Source: a bacterium C-53 (GTDB taxonomy: Bacteria; Bacillota; Clostridia; Lachnospirales; Lachnospiraceae). Taken from it: a stretch of DNA of 64,000 nt. How positions within the stretch are numbered: the first letter of the stretch is position 1; every line of letters begins with the position of its first letter. Where the stretch lies: assembly GCA_003612525.1 (NCBI GenBank), contig RAZD01000003.1, positions 124,001 to 188,000 of the forward strand, given 5' to 3'. The notes beneath the pieces are model-generated. The model saw only the letters and a program-made list of their open reading frames with translations, had not been told where the DNA came from and searched no databases. The position numbers and the translations under genes are program-made. Below, piece after piece: positions 54,550 through 63,752 of the stretch.

Positions 54550-54587
54550 AATTGCAGCTGCTCCTTTCAAATCCATTTCTTTCTATA

Positions 54588-55427
54588 TTACCCCTTAACA
54601 GCTCCCGCTACAACACCTTCTATAATATATTTCTGACAAGTCAGATAGAAGATAACGATCGGAATAATCGATAATACCAGCAAAGCCATCATCGCACCCA
54701 TATCCTTTGCACCGTAAGAACCAATCAGGTACTGTACCGCAACAGGAATTGTCTTATAAGGAGTGCTGAGTCCGATTACAAGGTAAGGAAGAAGATAATC
54801 ATTCCATACCCACATCGCCTGCAAAATGGCAACGGTAATCGCAGTCGGCTTTAAAATCGGCATTACAACGCCGAAAAATGTCTGAAGTGGATTGCATCCG
54901 TCAATCATTGCCGCTTCCTCAATTTCAAGCGGAATCGATTTGATAAATCCGCTGAACATAAAAATCGCAAGCCCGGCGCCAAATCCCAGATAGAGAAGAA
55001 CCATTCCCGGAGGGTTATTCAAATGTGTGCTGTTCGCAAGTTTTGACATTGTAAACATTACCATCTGGAACGGAACAATCATCGAAAATGCAAACATATA
55101 ATAAAGTGCACTTGTAACTTTTGATTTTACTCTTGTAATATAATAAGCGGTCATAGAAGTGAACAGTATGATCGCTGCCACGGAAAATACCGTGATAAAT
55201 AAGGACCATCCAAAGGCGCCGAAAAAGTTCGTCTTCGAAATTCCGTTCATATAATTCGTAAGCCCTGCAAAAGTTTCTCCTGTCGGGAATGCAAACGGAT
55301 TATTGCTGATATAAAGCTTGCCTTTAAAAGAATTCAATAATACAAAGAAAATCGGAGTGAGGAATGCGACAACCAATACGCACAATACAACAATAAGTAC
55401 TCCATCAACCATTTTTTTCTGTTTCAT
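54588..55427 (-). CDS. Maltodextrin ABC transporter permease, MalG type
   Basis: 279 residues, six helices, with the EAA coupling loop E-E-A-A-M-I-D-G-C. The first base of the gene is the last base of the MalF stop codon, so translation is coupled. Confidence 0.92.
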   Translation of the reverse strand: MKQKKMVDGVLIVVLCVLVVAFLTPIFFVLLNSFKGKLYISNNPFAFPTGETFAGLTNYMNGISKTNFFGAFGWSLFITVFSVAAIILFTSMTAYYITRVKSKVTSALYYMFAFSMIVPFQMVMFTMSKLANSTHLNNPPGMVLLYLGFGAGLAIFMFSGFIKSIPLEIEEAAMIDGCNPLQTFFGVVMPILKPTAITVAILQAMWVWNDYLLPYLVIGLSTPYKTIPVAVQYLIGSYGAKDMGAMMALLVLSIIPIVIFYLTCQKYIIEGVVAGAVKG

Positions 55428-56269
55428 TATTGCTCTACCTCCTTACTTCTGGTTAATGCAAGCTGTGACAATGCAATAATAGCTACAATAATAAAGAACA
55501 ATACTGCCTTCGCCTGACCAACGCCCTCAAAACCGGAACGTCCGTAGAATGTATTATAAATATCAAGCGCAAGCATTGCCGTCTTCTTGCTCGGTGCACC
55601 CGATGTCAATGCCAGGTTCTGATCAAACAGCTTGAAACAGTTCGATACGGTTAAAAACAGACAGATTGTAATAGAAGGCATAACCATCGGTATTTTAACT
55701 TTTATTAACGTCTGCCAACTTGTCGCTCCATCAATCTTTGCCGCCTCAATCAGCTCAGTAGGAACATTTTGGAGCCCGGCAATATAGATAATCATCATAT
55801 ACCCAATCATCTGCCAGTTCATCAGCACAACGAGTCCGATAAACCCGTATGTAGCATTTGCTACCAGCGTCGTCTCATATTTTAAGAGCACTGCATTGAT
55901 CATCTGCTGCCAGATATAGCCAAGAATAATACCGCCGATCAGGTTCGGCATAAAAAATACGGTACGGAAAAGATTGGTTCCTGCCATCTTTCTCGTAAGC
56001 GCCATAGCAAGCGCAAAAGCAAAAATATTAATTGTTAAAATTGCAAGTATGGAAAACTTCACCGTAAATCCAAATGCGTTTATAAAATCTTTATTTGCAA
56101 AAATTTTAATATAATTATCAAACCCTATAAACTGTGCATTTGTAATTGTCTTAAATTTGCAAAATGACAAGTAAACGCCCATAACAAAGGGGATGATAAA
56201 TGCAAACGAAAAGGCAATCAACGTCGGTAATACAAAAATCGGAAAATATCGTTTTAATGTCTTTTGCAT
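55427..56269 (-). CDS. Maltodextrin ABC transporter permease, MalF type
   Basis: About 280 residues, six helices, EAA loop E-A-A-K-I-D-G-A. The ATG at 56269 has AGGAGAG upstream. An intercistronic hairpin separates it from the binding protein gene, which should lower permease output relative to binding protein. Confidence 0.92.
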   Translation of the reverse strand: MQKTLKRYFPIFVLPTLIAFSFAFIIPFVMGVYLSFCKFKTITNAQFIGFDNYIKIFANKDFINAFGFTVKFSILAILTINIFAFALAMALTRKMAGTNLFRTVFFMPNLIGGIILGYIWQQMINAVLLKYETTLVANATYGFIGLVVLMNWQMIGYMMIIYIAGLQNVPTELIEAAKIDGATSWQTLIKVKIPMVMPSITICLFLTVSNCFKLFDQNLALTSGAPSKKTAMLALDIYNTFYGRSGFEGVGQAKAVLFFIIVAIIALSQLALTRSKEVEQ

Positions 56270-56311
56270 AAGCTCTCTCCTATCCGTTTCATCTATTTTT
56301 TGATAAAATAA

Positions 56312-56334
56312 GGGCAGTGGCACTGCCACTGCCC
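56312..56334 (-). terminator. Intercistronic hairpin between binding protein and MalF genes
   Basis: Stem GGGCAGTGG/CCACTGCCC with a five-base loop and a weak T-rich tail. It probably terminates part of the transcripts or protects the binding protein mRNA. Confidence 0.7.
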
Positions 56335-56352
56335 CACAATGACTTACTGTAC

Positions 56353-57777
56353 TTATTCTGCTGCTTCAGCAATCGCTGCTTTTTCTGTCGCCCACTCTTC
56401 TACCACAAGAGCCTTAACATCATCCCATGTAAGACTTCCGGAAGCATACTCAAGTAATGCTGCGCCGAAATCATCCTTAAACTGCTGGCTCGGGAAGGAA
56501 GTGAAGTTCCATGCTACGCTCGTCTTGGAAGAATCAGCCATATAACGGATAACTTCCTGTGCAAGAGGATCGGTAGGCTTCTCATCATCAGAGAATGTGT
56601 TGAAAGGTGCAATGAATCCTAAATCATTTGTAACTGCTGCCTTACCTGTATCAGAGCTGAATAACCACTCAACAAATGCGATGGATGCTGCCTGATCTTC
56701 TGCTGATGCCTGGCTGTTGATGGAGAAGAAGTTCTCTGTACCTGTGCAGAGTCCCTGGCTCTCCTCACCGCTGATGCCTGTGTAAATCGGAAGGAATTTC
56801 ACATCTTCCTGATTTACAACGTTACCGTCAACACCGGAAATCTGTGCCCATGCCCAGTTCCCGTTCTGTACCATAGCTGCCTGGCCAAGTGCGAACTCTG
56901 CCATAGAATCATCTACAGACTTGCTTCCGAGTAATCCGGGAGCTGTACAAGAATTGTTGATATATAAGTCAAAAATGTTCTTGTAATTGTCGGAATATGT
57001 GAACTCAAGTGCGTCTGTATCTGTAATGTCTTTGTCCTTGAACTCATAGAAAACAGGAACATTCGCAAGGTGTGTCTGCCATCTCCAGTCCTCACCAGGT
57101 GTAAGGGATGTGGATGCGAATACGCCTTCGATTCCGAGGTCATCTTTCTTCGCCTGCATGTCTTCTACAACTGCCTTTAATGTATCAAAATTTTTGATAT
57201 CATCAATAGATGCCGCTTTCGCACCGTCCATAGCGAAATACTTCTGCATAATTGCATCATTGTAAATAATTCCAAATCCTTCAACTACGTAAGGAATGCC
57301 ATATACGCCGCCGTCGTCGCCTTCTACTGCAAGGCTCTTGTCGAGCAGCCAGCTGTAAAGGTCTGTATCTTTCAAATCTGCACAGTAATCTTTCCAGTTC
57401 TGATAACCGATCGGTCCATTGATCTGGAATAATGTAGGAGCTTCGGAATTTGCGATCTCTGACATCAGAGTCTGCTCATAAGATCCGCTGGCTGCAGTTA
57501 CAACCTTAACGGGAACTCCTGTTTCTTCTGTGTACTGTGTTGCAAGAGACTGCCATACTTCATCAACTTCCGGTTTGAAGTTCAGGTAATATACCTGTCC
57601 CGCTCCTGCATCTGCCGCCGGTGCCTCTGCATCTTCTGCGGGCGCTTCTGCATCCTCTGCCGGCGCCTCTGCTGCCGGTTCGTCTGTTGCCGGCGCCTCA
57701 CTGCTGCTTCCGCATCCAGCTAATAAAGATACGGCCATTGTTGCACATAATAATGCACTTACAAGTTTCTTCTTCAT
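56353..57777 (-). CDS. Maltodextrin-type ABC substrate-binding lipoprotein
   Basis: 474 residues. Signal peptide with lipobox L-A-G-C (Cys near 22); a flexible linker with the repeated block E-A-P-A-E-D-A; then a SBP_bac_1 fold. The first gene of the operon, behind a promoter with three tandem operator units. Maltodextrin specificity is inferred from malQ and glgP nearby. Confidence 0.9.
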   Translation of the reverse strand: MKKKLVSALLCATMAVSLLAGCGSSSEAPATDEPAAEAPAEDAEAPAEDAEAPAADAGAGQVYYLNFKPEVDEVWQSLATQYTEETGVPVKVVTAASGSYEQTLMSEIANSEAPTLFQINGPIGYQNWKDYCADLKDTDLYSWLLDKSLAVEGDDGGVYGIPYVVEGFGIIYNDAIMQKYFAMDGAKAASIDDIKNFDTLKAVVEDMQAKKDDLGIEGVFASTSLTPGEDWRWQTHLANVPVFYEFKDKDITDTDALEFTYSDNYKNIFDLYINNSCTAPGLLGSKSVDDSMAEFALGQAAMVQNGNWAWAQISGVDGNVVNQEDVKFLPIYTGISGEESQGLCTGTENFFSINSQASAEDQAASIAFVEWLFSSDTGKAAVTNDLGFIAPFNTFSDDEKPTDPLAQEVIRYMADSSKTSVAWNFTSFPSQQFKDDFGAALLEYASGSLTWDDVKALVVEEWATEKAAIAEAAE

Positions 57778-57864
57778 AAACTTTACCTCTCTTTTTATAA
57801 ATTTTTTCTGTTCCCCGGATATGCGCTTTCATTCTTTCGTTCTGCATATCCATGATAATGGTAC

Positions 57865-57902
57865 CGTTGTCGGTAACGATATCGGTATCGTTGTCGGTAA
57901 CG
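57865..57902. promoter_or_regulatory. Triple 12-bp operator array of the mal operon
   Basis: Three contiguous 12-bp units: CGTTGTCGGTAA (57865), CGATATCGGTAT (57877), CGTTGTCGGTAA (57889), closed by CG. Each unit plus the next CG forms a LacI-type palindrome with central CG. They start about 21 bases downstream of the -10 box, suited to block transcription. Confidence 0.75.
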
Positions 57903-57922
57903 TTTCCAATTACCTTGACTAA

Positions 57923-57951
57923 ATACTAGCATATTCAATAACTCTTTGCAA
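57923..57951 (-). promoter_or_regulatory. Promoter of the mal operon
   Basis: TTGCAA (57946-57951), a 17-base spacer and TAGTAT (57923-57928) with an extended -10 TG, on the minus strand. Confidence 0.65.
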
Positions 57952-58112
57952 CCTATTTTTTTTAATATTCCAATGTTTGTATATTTTAATCAATTTGAAA
58001 GATTCGATTTTATACAACCTGCACAAATTTTCGAACAAATATTCTGTATATGGAATACTTCAGGTTGATTGCAGTCAAAGCTTACTAAAAATAACATATG
58101 TGATTCAATACA

Positions 58113-58150
58113 AAAGACAAAGGAGCAATCGGTAAATACCGATCGCCCCT
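58113..58150 (-). terminator. Terminator of glgP
   Basis: Stem AAGG-GC-ATCGGTA pairing with two mismatches across a two- to three-base loop, followed by TTTGTCTTTT on the minus strand. Confidence 0.8.
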
Positions 58151-58168
58151 TCGCTTCCTTTTATATCC

Positions 58169-60439
58169 CTAATTCAATTTCCAGATATCACGGTTATACT
58201 CTGCAATCGTACGGTCAGAAGAAAAGAAACCGGCTTTTGCAATATTCACAAGCATCATCTTCTTCCACTTCTGCGTATCTTCATAATCTTTGAGTGCACG
58301 GTCCTTCACCTCAATATACTCCTCAAGGTCAAGAAGCGTCATAAACCAGTCTTTCTTAAGCAGTTCATCATAAAGACGTTTTAAGTTCTCCTTATGCCCG
58401 ACAGCGAGCGCTTCCTTGCTCACAATAAAATCTACCGCTGCCTTGATCACAGGGCTCTTCTTATAATAATCTTTTGAAACATAGTCTGCCTTCTTATAAT
58501 GTTCAATGACCGTATCACTGTCCTTTCCAAAGATATAGATATTATCATCTCCGACAAGCTCGTGAATTTCCACGTTTGCGCCATCGCTTGTTCCAAGAGT
58601 CACCGCACCGTTTAACATAAATTTCATATTGCCGGTACCGGACGCCTCTTTTGACGCAAGCGAAATCTGCTCGGAAATATCACATGCGGGAATCAGTTTT
58701 TCCGCATAGCTTACATTGTAATTCTCCACCATAACCACTTTCATATACGGACTTACATCAGGATCGTTGTTCACAATCTCGGAAAGCACCAGAAGAAGAT
58801 GGATAATGTCCTGAGCGATTACATAAGCCGGCGCTGCCTTTGCTCCAAAGATAAAGGTCATCGGCGTGGAAGGTTTCTTACCACCCTTGATCTCCAGATA
58901 TTTATGAATGATATAGAGTGCGTTCATCTGCTGACGTTTGTACTCATGAAGCCTCTTTACCTGAATATCAAAGATCGAGTTTGTATCAAGTTCAATTCCT
59001 TCCTTCTCTTTAATATATTTCGCAAGAGCAGTCTTATTGTCTTTCTTGATTTCATAAAGCCGGTCAAGCACTGCCTGATCGTCAATCTTCTCAAGAAGCT
59101 TTTCAAGCTGATTCGCATCCTTTTTAAATCCATCACCAATCGTTTCAGTGAGAAAAGCGGCCAGCTCTTTATTGCACGATAAAAGCCAGCGGCGGAATGT
59201 GATTCCATTCGTCTTATTGTTAAACTTTTCAGGATAAATCTTATAAAAATGATTCAGTTCACTTTCCTTCAGAATATCCGTATGAATGGCAGCCACACCA
59301 TTGACACTGTATCCGTAGTGAATGTCGATATGAGCCATGTGAACACGGTCGTCTTCATCAATGATCTGAACATCTTCCTCCTCATATTTTTCAGCTACGC
59401 GGTCACTCAGTTCTTTTATAATAGGAACAAGCTGCGGAACTACTTCCTCAATATAGCTGAGGGGCCACTTTTCAAGCGCCTCTGCAAGGATTGTATGGTT
59501 CGTGTATGCACAGGTCTTGCTTACGACATCAATCGCCTCATCCATCTTAAATCCTTCCTCTTCCGTAAGGATACGGATTAATTCAGGAATCACCATCGTC
59601 GGGTGCGTATCATTAATCTGGATTGCGGCATGCTCGTTCATCTTATGAAGGTCGTATCTCTTCTCTTTTAACTCTCTGATAATAAGCTGCGCGCCATTGC
59701 TGACCATAAAGTATTCCTGATAAATGCGCAGCAAATTCCCTGCCTCATCTGAATCGTCCGGATACAGGAATAACGTAAGATTCTTCTCAACCTCCGTCTT
59801 GTCAAAATCAATTCCTTTTTTCACAAGACTTTCATCTACGGAAGCAACATCGAATAAATGGAGTTTATTTACACCGTTCTCATAACCAATTACATCAATA
59901 TCATAGAGTACGGATTTCACTTTTTTGTCGCCGAATGCCACTTCAAAAGTTATATCTGTCTTATTGAGCCAGGAATTCTTTTCTATCCAGTCATTCTTCT
60001 CCGCATTCTGAAGATGATCTTTAAATACCTGTTTAAATAATCCGAAATGGTAATTCAGACCGATTCCGTCGCCCGGCAGTCCAAGCGTAGCAATGGAATC
60101 AAGGAAGCATGCGGCAAGACGGCCAAGTCCGCCATTTCCAAGTGAGGGTTCCGGCTCAGCCTCCTCAATATCCGCAAGGTTCTTTCCATTGGATTTAAGC
60201 ACCTCATCAAGTTTCTCATATACGCCAAGATTAATCAGATTATTGGACAATAGTTTTCCAATCAGAAATTCCATCGAAATATAATAAACCTTTTTATCAC
60301 CGGTAATTGCAGGCGTTGCCGCCATAAGATCTTTGGAAAGCTGCAATACACAATTGTAAAGCTCCGCGTTCGTACAATCCGCAATCTTCTTTCCATACGT
60401 TTTCTGAGTAATCTCATTCAGCTGCTGTTCCAGATTCAT
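58169..60439 (-). CDS. glgP: Glycogen/maltodextrin phosphorylase
   Basis: About 756 residues, GT35 fold. [14 protein letters not shown] near the N-terminus and the PLP lysine in G-N-M-K-F-M-L-N-G are diagnostic. It releases glucose-1-phosphate from alpha-1,4-glucans. The ATG at 60439 is preferred because AGGAGG lies eight bases before it; ATG 60478 with GGGGGA is an alternative that adds 13 residues. It has its own promoter with a palindromic operator. Confidence 0.95.
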   Translation of the reverse strand: MNLEQQLNEITQKTYGKKIADCTNAELYNCVLQLSKDLMAATPAITGDKKVYYISMEFLIGKLLSNNLINLGVYEKLDEVLKSNGKNLADIEEAEPEPSLGNGGLGRLAACFLDSIATLGLPGDGIGLNYHFGLFKQVFKDHLQNAEKNDWIEKNSWLNKTDITFEVAFGDKKVKSVLYDIDVIGYENGVNKLHLFDVASVDESLVKKGIDFDKTEVEKNLTLFLYPDDSDEAGNLLRIYQEYFMVSNGAQLIIRELKEKRYDLHKMNEHAAIQINDTHPTMVIPELIRILTEEEGFKMDEAIDVVSKTCAYTNHTILAEALEKWPLSYIEEVVPQLVPIIKELSDRVAEKYEEEDVQIIDEDDRVHMAHIDIHYGYSVNGVAAIHTDILKESELNHFYKIYPEKFNNKTNGITFRRWLLSCNKELAAFLTETIGDGFKKDANQLEKLLEKIDDQAVLDRLYEIKKDNKTALAKYIKEKEGIELDTNSIFDIQVKRLHEYKRQQMNALYIIHKYLEIKGGKKPSTPMTFIFGAKAAPAYVIAQDIIHLLLVLSEIVNNDPDVSPYMKVVMVENYNVSYAEKLIPACDISEQISLASKEASGTGNMKFMLNGAVTLGTSDGANVEIHELVGDDNIYIFGKDSDTVIEHYKKADYVSKDYYKKSPVIKAAVDFIVSKEALAVGHKENLKRLYDELLKKDWFMTLLDLEEYIEVKDRALKDYEDTQKWKKMMLVNIAKAGFFSSDRTIAEYNRDIWKLN

Positions 60440-60500
60440 TTGTAAAACCTCCTGTTGCATTTTTGCCTGTAATGTCATATTAATCCCCCATTCTACCTGC

Positions 60501-60553
60501 GAATTTGGGCGCAAGCACAAATTTGACGATTGAAAAATCTTGATTTTTCAATC
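60501..60553 (-). other. Two hairpins in the glgP leader
   Basis: A perfect 12-bp inverted repeat GATTGAAAAATC (60528-60539 with 60542-60553) lies next to a smaller one, AATTTG-GC/GC-CAAATT around a GCAA loop (about 60502-60525). No T-run follows. Confidence 0.5.
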
Positions 60554-60594
60554 CGCACTTTATTTCATTCTTTTACATTCTGTTTACCATTTGT

Positions 60595-60623
60595 AGGATA
60601 TCACAGGAAAACGTTTTCCGCAA
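60595..60623 (-). promoter_or_regulatory. glgP promoter with internal operator
   Basis: TTGCGG (60618-60623), a 17-base spacer and TATCCT (60595-60600), extended -10 TG. The 14-bp perfect palindrome GGAAAACGTTTTCC (60606-60619), a LacI/CcpA-type site with central CG, fills the spacer, so a bound repressor would exclude RNA polymerase. Confidence 0.65.
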
Positions 60624-60652
60624 GTATATATTATTTTTTTGTGCAAATTACC

Positions 60653-61642
60653 TTAGCAGATAATATCTTTATAATACATTTTGACAATACTGTGAGGCAG
60701 AAGAACTTCCCGCCCGCTTTCGCCGGACATCAGCCGGTCCACTTCTTCCACTGCATGACTTGAAATACTGTAGAAGTCCTGGCGTATTGTATTCATCTGC
60801 TTTCCCACATATCCCATCAGTGTAATTCCGTCAAATCCACAGACCGGACGGAAAATATCCATATCGATCAGCGCGTTCATCGCACCAATTGCCATCAGAT
60901 CGGATGCACATACTACAATATCTTTATTCTTTGCATATTTCAGAGCAATATTCCTCGCAGTCCGTTCACTGAAATCTCCCTGACGCACAAACATGGCAAG
61001 ATCCATCTCCTGCGCCAGACGCTTCATGCCGGAAAGACGCTGCTGTGTGACATAGCCATCCTTTCGCCCCGCAATATAAAGCACTCTTTTGCAATTGTCA
61101 TCCATAATGGTTTTCTTTGCTACATCATACTGCGCCTGCTCGTGATCTATGCTTACCGAGGTTGTCCTTTCGTTTACAATCGGCGCATCCACCACCACAC
61201 AGGAAAATTCCTGCCCGTGTATCAGTTTCTGCAGCACCTTATCTTCTTTTGACAAACCATATATGATGATTCCCGATATACTTTGAGACATGAAGTGTCT
61301 TGTAATCTCTTCCGCATTCATGCCTGCAATCATTGAGGTAAAAATCGTAACTGCTTCAAGGTTCAGTTCCTTCGCCTTATCGAGAGCGCCGAGCAGATAC
61401 TGCATAAAGATCTGGTCGATCGCCTGCGTCTGCCGCTTCGGGTCCAGAATCAGCGCCACTCTTCCGAATTGCTTCGATGATAATGCAGATGCAATGGAAT
61501 TCGGAATATAATTCAATTCTCTGATTGCTCCTTCGACCTTCGCTCTTGTTTTCTCACTGATATTCGGATATCCGTTCAGTACTTTAGAGACGGTTGAAAT
61601 TGCCACTCCTGCATGTTTTGCCACTTCTTTTATGGAAACCAT
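60653..61642 (-). CDS. LacI-family transcriptional regulator
   Basis: About 329 residues. Helix-turn-helix S-I-K-E-V-A-K-H-A-G-V-A-I-S-T-V-S-K and a hinge of the form S-A-L-S-S-K, then a sugar-binding effector domain. The ATG at 61642 follows GGGAGG. It lies between the DUF6311 gene and glgP and may bind the palindrome in the glgP promoter just downstream. Confidence 0.92.
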   Translation of the reverse strand: MVSIKEVAKHAGVAISTVSKVLNGYPNISEKTRAKVEGAIRELNYIPNSIASALSSKQFGRVALILDPKRQTQAIDQIFMQYLLGALDKAKELNLEAVTIFTSMIAGMNAEEITRHFMSQSISGIIIYGLSKEDKVLQKLIHGQEFSCVVVDAPIVNERTTSVSIDHEQAQYDVAKKTIMDDNCKRVLYIAGRKDGYVTQQRLSGMKRLAQEMDLAMFVRQGDFSERTARNIALKYAKNKDIVVCASDLMAIGAMNALIDMDIFRPVCGFDGITLMGYVGKQMNTIRQDFYSISSHAVEEVDRLMSGESGREVLLPHSIVKMYYKDIIC

Positions 61643-61661
61643 CTGTTCCTCCCTTTGCACA

Positions 61662-63653
61662 TCAGCGCATTATCGTAAGATCAATTCCAGATATCTTCAT
61701 TGTATTCTGTGATAAATTCGTGATCTTTATTTCATAGTCTTCCACATCTTCCGTCAAAATAAGGTCATATTGCACGATCTCATCCTCCACAAGCAGGTTT
61801 TTCGGTTCATGAACCCTGCCTCCTCCGGAAGAATAAGATTCAAGATAAGACTCCGTCAGATTTTCCCCCCGGATAATCACCGTATAGTTTCCCTCCGGCA
61901 ACTGTAAATAAGGACCATATGAACATCCTCCTGCCGCAAGATACCGGACACCTGCTTCGTCCCATCCGTCATCCACATTTTCCCCTGTAAAGATATAAGA
62001 AAAGTCCGCTGCATCCTCCGCCGATATTTCCTGCATTCCGTCAACTGCTTTCTTCACCCCGGCATAATAGACGCCAACACGGTAATAGTGCAGATCATAG
62101 GATACAAGATTCATTCTGTCTCTCTCTCCAAACAAATAAATACAGTCTTCCTGCGGATGCGATGCAAAATCTCCCGCAACTTCGTTCGTAGGATTCCGCA
62201 AATTTCGTGCAAAATAAAAATCATTGATTGTAATCTCCCGTTTCCATGCAAAATCAGAAAACGTATATAAATCGTCCTGTGAAAGTCTGTCCTTATCCAT
62301 AAAAATCAGATGATTAATTTGTCTGTCCCTGCAGATTGTATCCAAAGGCTTTGTATCCACACTCTCCCTGTAAGATTTCTCTACACGAAACTCATTATGC
62401 TTTTCGAGAAGCCGCGGTCCGAAATCAATCAGCTGAACCGTCAGGCAGCCGAAAAGAAGCAGACTGCGCAAATGCTTTTTTCGTATGTTTTTTATACCGC
62501 ACACCGCATAAATCATAATGAAGTAGACGACGGGCCAGATCAGGCGGCCGGATGAGCGAAAGGGCGACCATAGTTTTTCCAACCACCAGGGCAGGTCAAA
62601 TCGAAACAGGAGATGACTCCCCAGCGAAATTTCATTTGACAGAGCCGCAAACAGAAGTCCCGCGCTCACAAGCAGAGCGGCAGCAGCCGTCTTCGAAGGG
62701 CGTATCCTGTGCATTCTTCGAAGACAGAAGGCCAGAAATACAAGCAGGAAAATTCCCACGCCAAGATAGGCAAATCCTTCATAGGACTGTCCGTCTGCAT
62801 AATAGGAGAATTCGGGCATCATGCTCGACCACCCGCACGGCTGAAAAAAACCGTTCAGATTAAAGCTGTAATATCCAAGTCCCGGCGCTCCGTCATCCAT
62901 TCCGGAAGAAAATCCACCGAGAATCCATATAACAGCTGCGGCAGCCAGAAAATAAGCAGCGGTTCCCGCCGCTGCGGTCTGCCACTCCTTTTTCAGACAC
63001 TTCTTCACCACAAAGGCAGCTAACACCGCCGCACACATTGCAAGAAAATAAAGGTGGATGGCAGATGCAAAGATTCCGGCAATACTCCAGCATACCGCAC
63101 TCTTTACAGGCGTTTTCTGATTCTCTTCCTCAATAAAAAGGAGGATTGCAAATAAAATCACAAAATGAGCCGCAAGCGCCGAATGCCAGTACATACGGTC
63201 AATAAAGATCGGCGTCAACAGAAAAAAAGCCGTTCCGAGACAAATTTCCGATTTCCTCTGCAAATAATTTCCGAGAATCCGCATTGCAAGTATTCCCTGT
63301 AATACAAAGCAAAATACGCCCCATAATCCAAAAAACTGAAATTCTTTCGGCAAAATGCCCCGAAACAGTTTGAACATAACGCTGAAAAGAGGAATCGAAT
63401 CCGTAAAAATCACAGACTCGCTGTATGGATATGCGATTGTATTCATCATTCCAATCTGAAACTGCCACGGTGCAAAACGAAAAAACTGCCACCCAAGATA
63501 ATGTTGTGACAAATCTCCTCCTGCCATCAGCCAGTCCGTATTCGTCACATCAATCACATGAATTCCATACAGAAAAAGAAAAACGGCAAGGCTCAATATC
63601 ACTATACAGATGATATGGATGTATTGTCTCATCCAATTTTTCATTCGTGCCAT
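61662..63653 (-). CDS. DUF6311-like polytopic membrane protein
   Basis: 663 residues. About twelve to thirteen membrane helices fill residues 12-430, with G-G-D-L-S-Q-H-Y-L-G-W-Q-F-F-R in the first extracellular loop, the feature I associate with DUF6311. The last 220 residues are a soluble beta-rich domain outside the membrane. The layout resembles GT-C glycosyltransferases, so a role in cell-surface polysaccharide is possible but unproven. AAGGAG site before the ATG; the LacI gene follows by 19 bases. Confidence 0.75.
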   Translation of the reverse strand: MARMKNWMRQYIHIICIVILSLAVFLFLYGIHVIDVTNTDWLMAGGDLSQHYLGWQFFRFAPWQFQIGMMNTIAYPYSESVIFTDSIPLFSVMFKLFRGILPKEFQFFGLWGVFCFVLQGILAMRILGNYLQRKSEICLGTAFFLLTPIFIDRMYWHSALAAHFVILFAILLFIEEENQKTPVKSAVCWSIAGIFASAIHLYFLAMCAAVLAAFVVKKCLKKEWQTAAAGTAAYFLAAAAVIWILGGFSSGMDDGAPGLGYYSFNLNGFFQPCGWSSMMPEFSYYADGQSYEGFAYLGVGIFLLVFLAFCLRRMHRIRPSKTAAAALLVSAGLLFAALSNEISLGSHLLFRFDLPWWLEKLWSPFRSSGRLIWPVVYFIMIYAVCGIKNIRKKHLRSLLLFGCLTVQLIDFGPRLLEKHNEFRVEKSYRESVDTKPLDTICRDRQINHLIFMDKDRLSQDDLYTFSDFAWKREITINDFYFARNLRNPTNEVAGDFASHPQEDCIYLFGERDRMNLVSYDLHYYRVGVYYAGVKKAVDGMQEISAEDAADFSYIFTGENVDDGWDEAGVRYLAAGGCSYGPYLQLPEGNYTVIIRGENLTESYLESYSSGGGRVHEPKNLLVEDEIVQYDLILTEDVEDYEIKITNLSQNTMKISGIDLTIMR

Positions 63654-63696
63654 TTTCCCACTCCTTTTTTACATATATTTCCACATTTCTGTCTTA

Positions 63697-63736
63697 TGAA
63701 AAAACAGGCTTCGGAAAATCACTTCTCCAAAGCCTG
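63697..63736 (-). terminator. Terminator of pfkA
   Basis: Stem CAGGCTT-GGA pairing across a loop, followed by TTTTTT on the minus strand. Confidence 0.85.
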
Positions 63737-63752
63737 CAATGGAATCCATTCA

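Larger units (their letters stand above)
57778..58112. other. Regulatory stretch upstream of the mal operon
   Basis: Non-coding. It holds the mal operon leader, its operator array and promoter, and AT-rich sequence up to the glgP terminator. No gene supported. Confidence 0.7.
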
